DNA of 64,000 nucleotides from Bacillus methanolicus (lineage in GTDB: Bacteria; Bacillota; Bacilli; Bacillales; Cytobacillaceae): assembly GCF_008764295.1 (NCBI RefSeq), contig NZ_VTQX01000001.1, positions 186,001 to 250,000 on the forward strand, given 5' to 3'. This document shows, one piece after another, positions 63,974-64,000 of this stretch. The notes below the pieces were generated by a model that worked only from the letters and a program-made list of their open reading frames with translations, did no database searches and had not been told where the DNA came from. Made by a program: the position numbers and the translations under genes. Position 1 is the stretch's first letter; every line of letters starts with the position of its first letter.

Positions 63974-64000
63974 TATGTGCAGCACAAAACCCTAATGGTT

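Overview
The window looks like a chromosomal segment of an AT-rich, endospore-forming Bacillaceae bacterium (a Bacillus sensu lato relative, not B. subtilis itself). Gene order follows the B. subtilis ykv-ykw-yku-ykn-ykr-pdh-ykt-yla region closely: ylaH-typA-ylaF, suhB-ykzI-yktB-yktA-speA, the SR1 small RNA, pdhABCD, ykyA-def-rpoY-rnjA-ktrC, yknUV, dapL-dapH-ccpC, darB-ykzF-ykuJ, ykuI-ykuE, ykyB-cheV-patA, ykwC, ptsHI, ykvS. Many genes start with TTG or GTG behind strong AAGGAGG-type ribosome binding sites, and transcription units end in intrinsic terminators.

Layout. 1-9.2 kb: translation GTPase TypA, inositol monophosphatase, arginine decarboxylase SpeA, a frameshifted NHL-repeat gene, and the dual-function RNA SR1 with its 38-residue peptide SR1P. 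9.3-12.8 kb: small conserved genes, a lipoprotein polysaccharide deacetylase and a repeat-rich intergenic stretch. 12.8-17.7 kb: the pyruvate dehydrogenase operon. 18.3-23.4 kb: cell-wall lipoprotein, deformylase, an unannotated 23-residue cationic peptide, RpoY, RNase J1 and KtrC. 23.5-33.3 kb: a heterodimeric ABC exporter, two enzymes of the acetylase branch of diaminopimelate synthesis (the third, PatA, is at 57.6 kb), CcpC, an MFS exporter and the c-di-AMP receptor DarB.

33.5-47.7 kb is the accessory part. A TRAP transporter (DctPQM), an FCD-type GntR regulator, MeaB, a two-subunit adenosylcobalamin acyl-CoA mutase, a PaaK-type CoA ligase and an SDR dehydrogenase lie head to tail. This predicts uptake of a branched or hydroxy organic acid, activation to its CoA ester, carbon-skeleton rearrangement and oxidation. 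The overall plan resembles the 2-hydroxyisobutyrate pathway, but the mutase active-site residues I can align match none of the characterised classes, so the substrate is open. FadR-type operators (TnGTnnnACnA) occur both before the GntR gene and before a neighbouring M24 peptidase/AEC transporter unit. Between those two genes lies a decayed acyl-CoA ligase C-terminus.

47.7-64 kb: an orphan sigma-70 factor, a CPPC glutaredoxin, YkuI, the Tat-exported phosphoesterase YkuE, a PAS-GGDEF-EAL protein, YkyB, CheV, PatA, YkwC, HPr, a ptsI interrupted by a one-base frameshift, a PilZ protein and YkvS. Several of these belong to c-di-GMP signalling. Intergenic gaps carry a dispersed element family with inverted ends, a helically phased CCGG palindrome cluster and copies of hairpin repeats. 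All homology statements rest on recognition by eye; no database search was possible.
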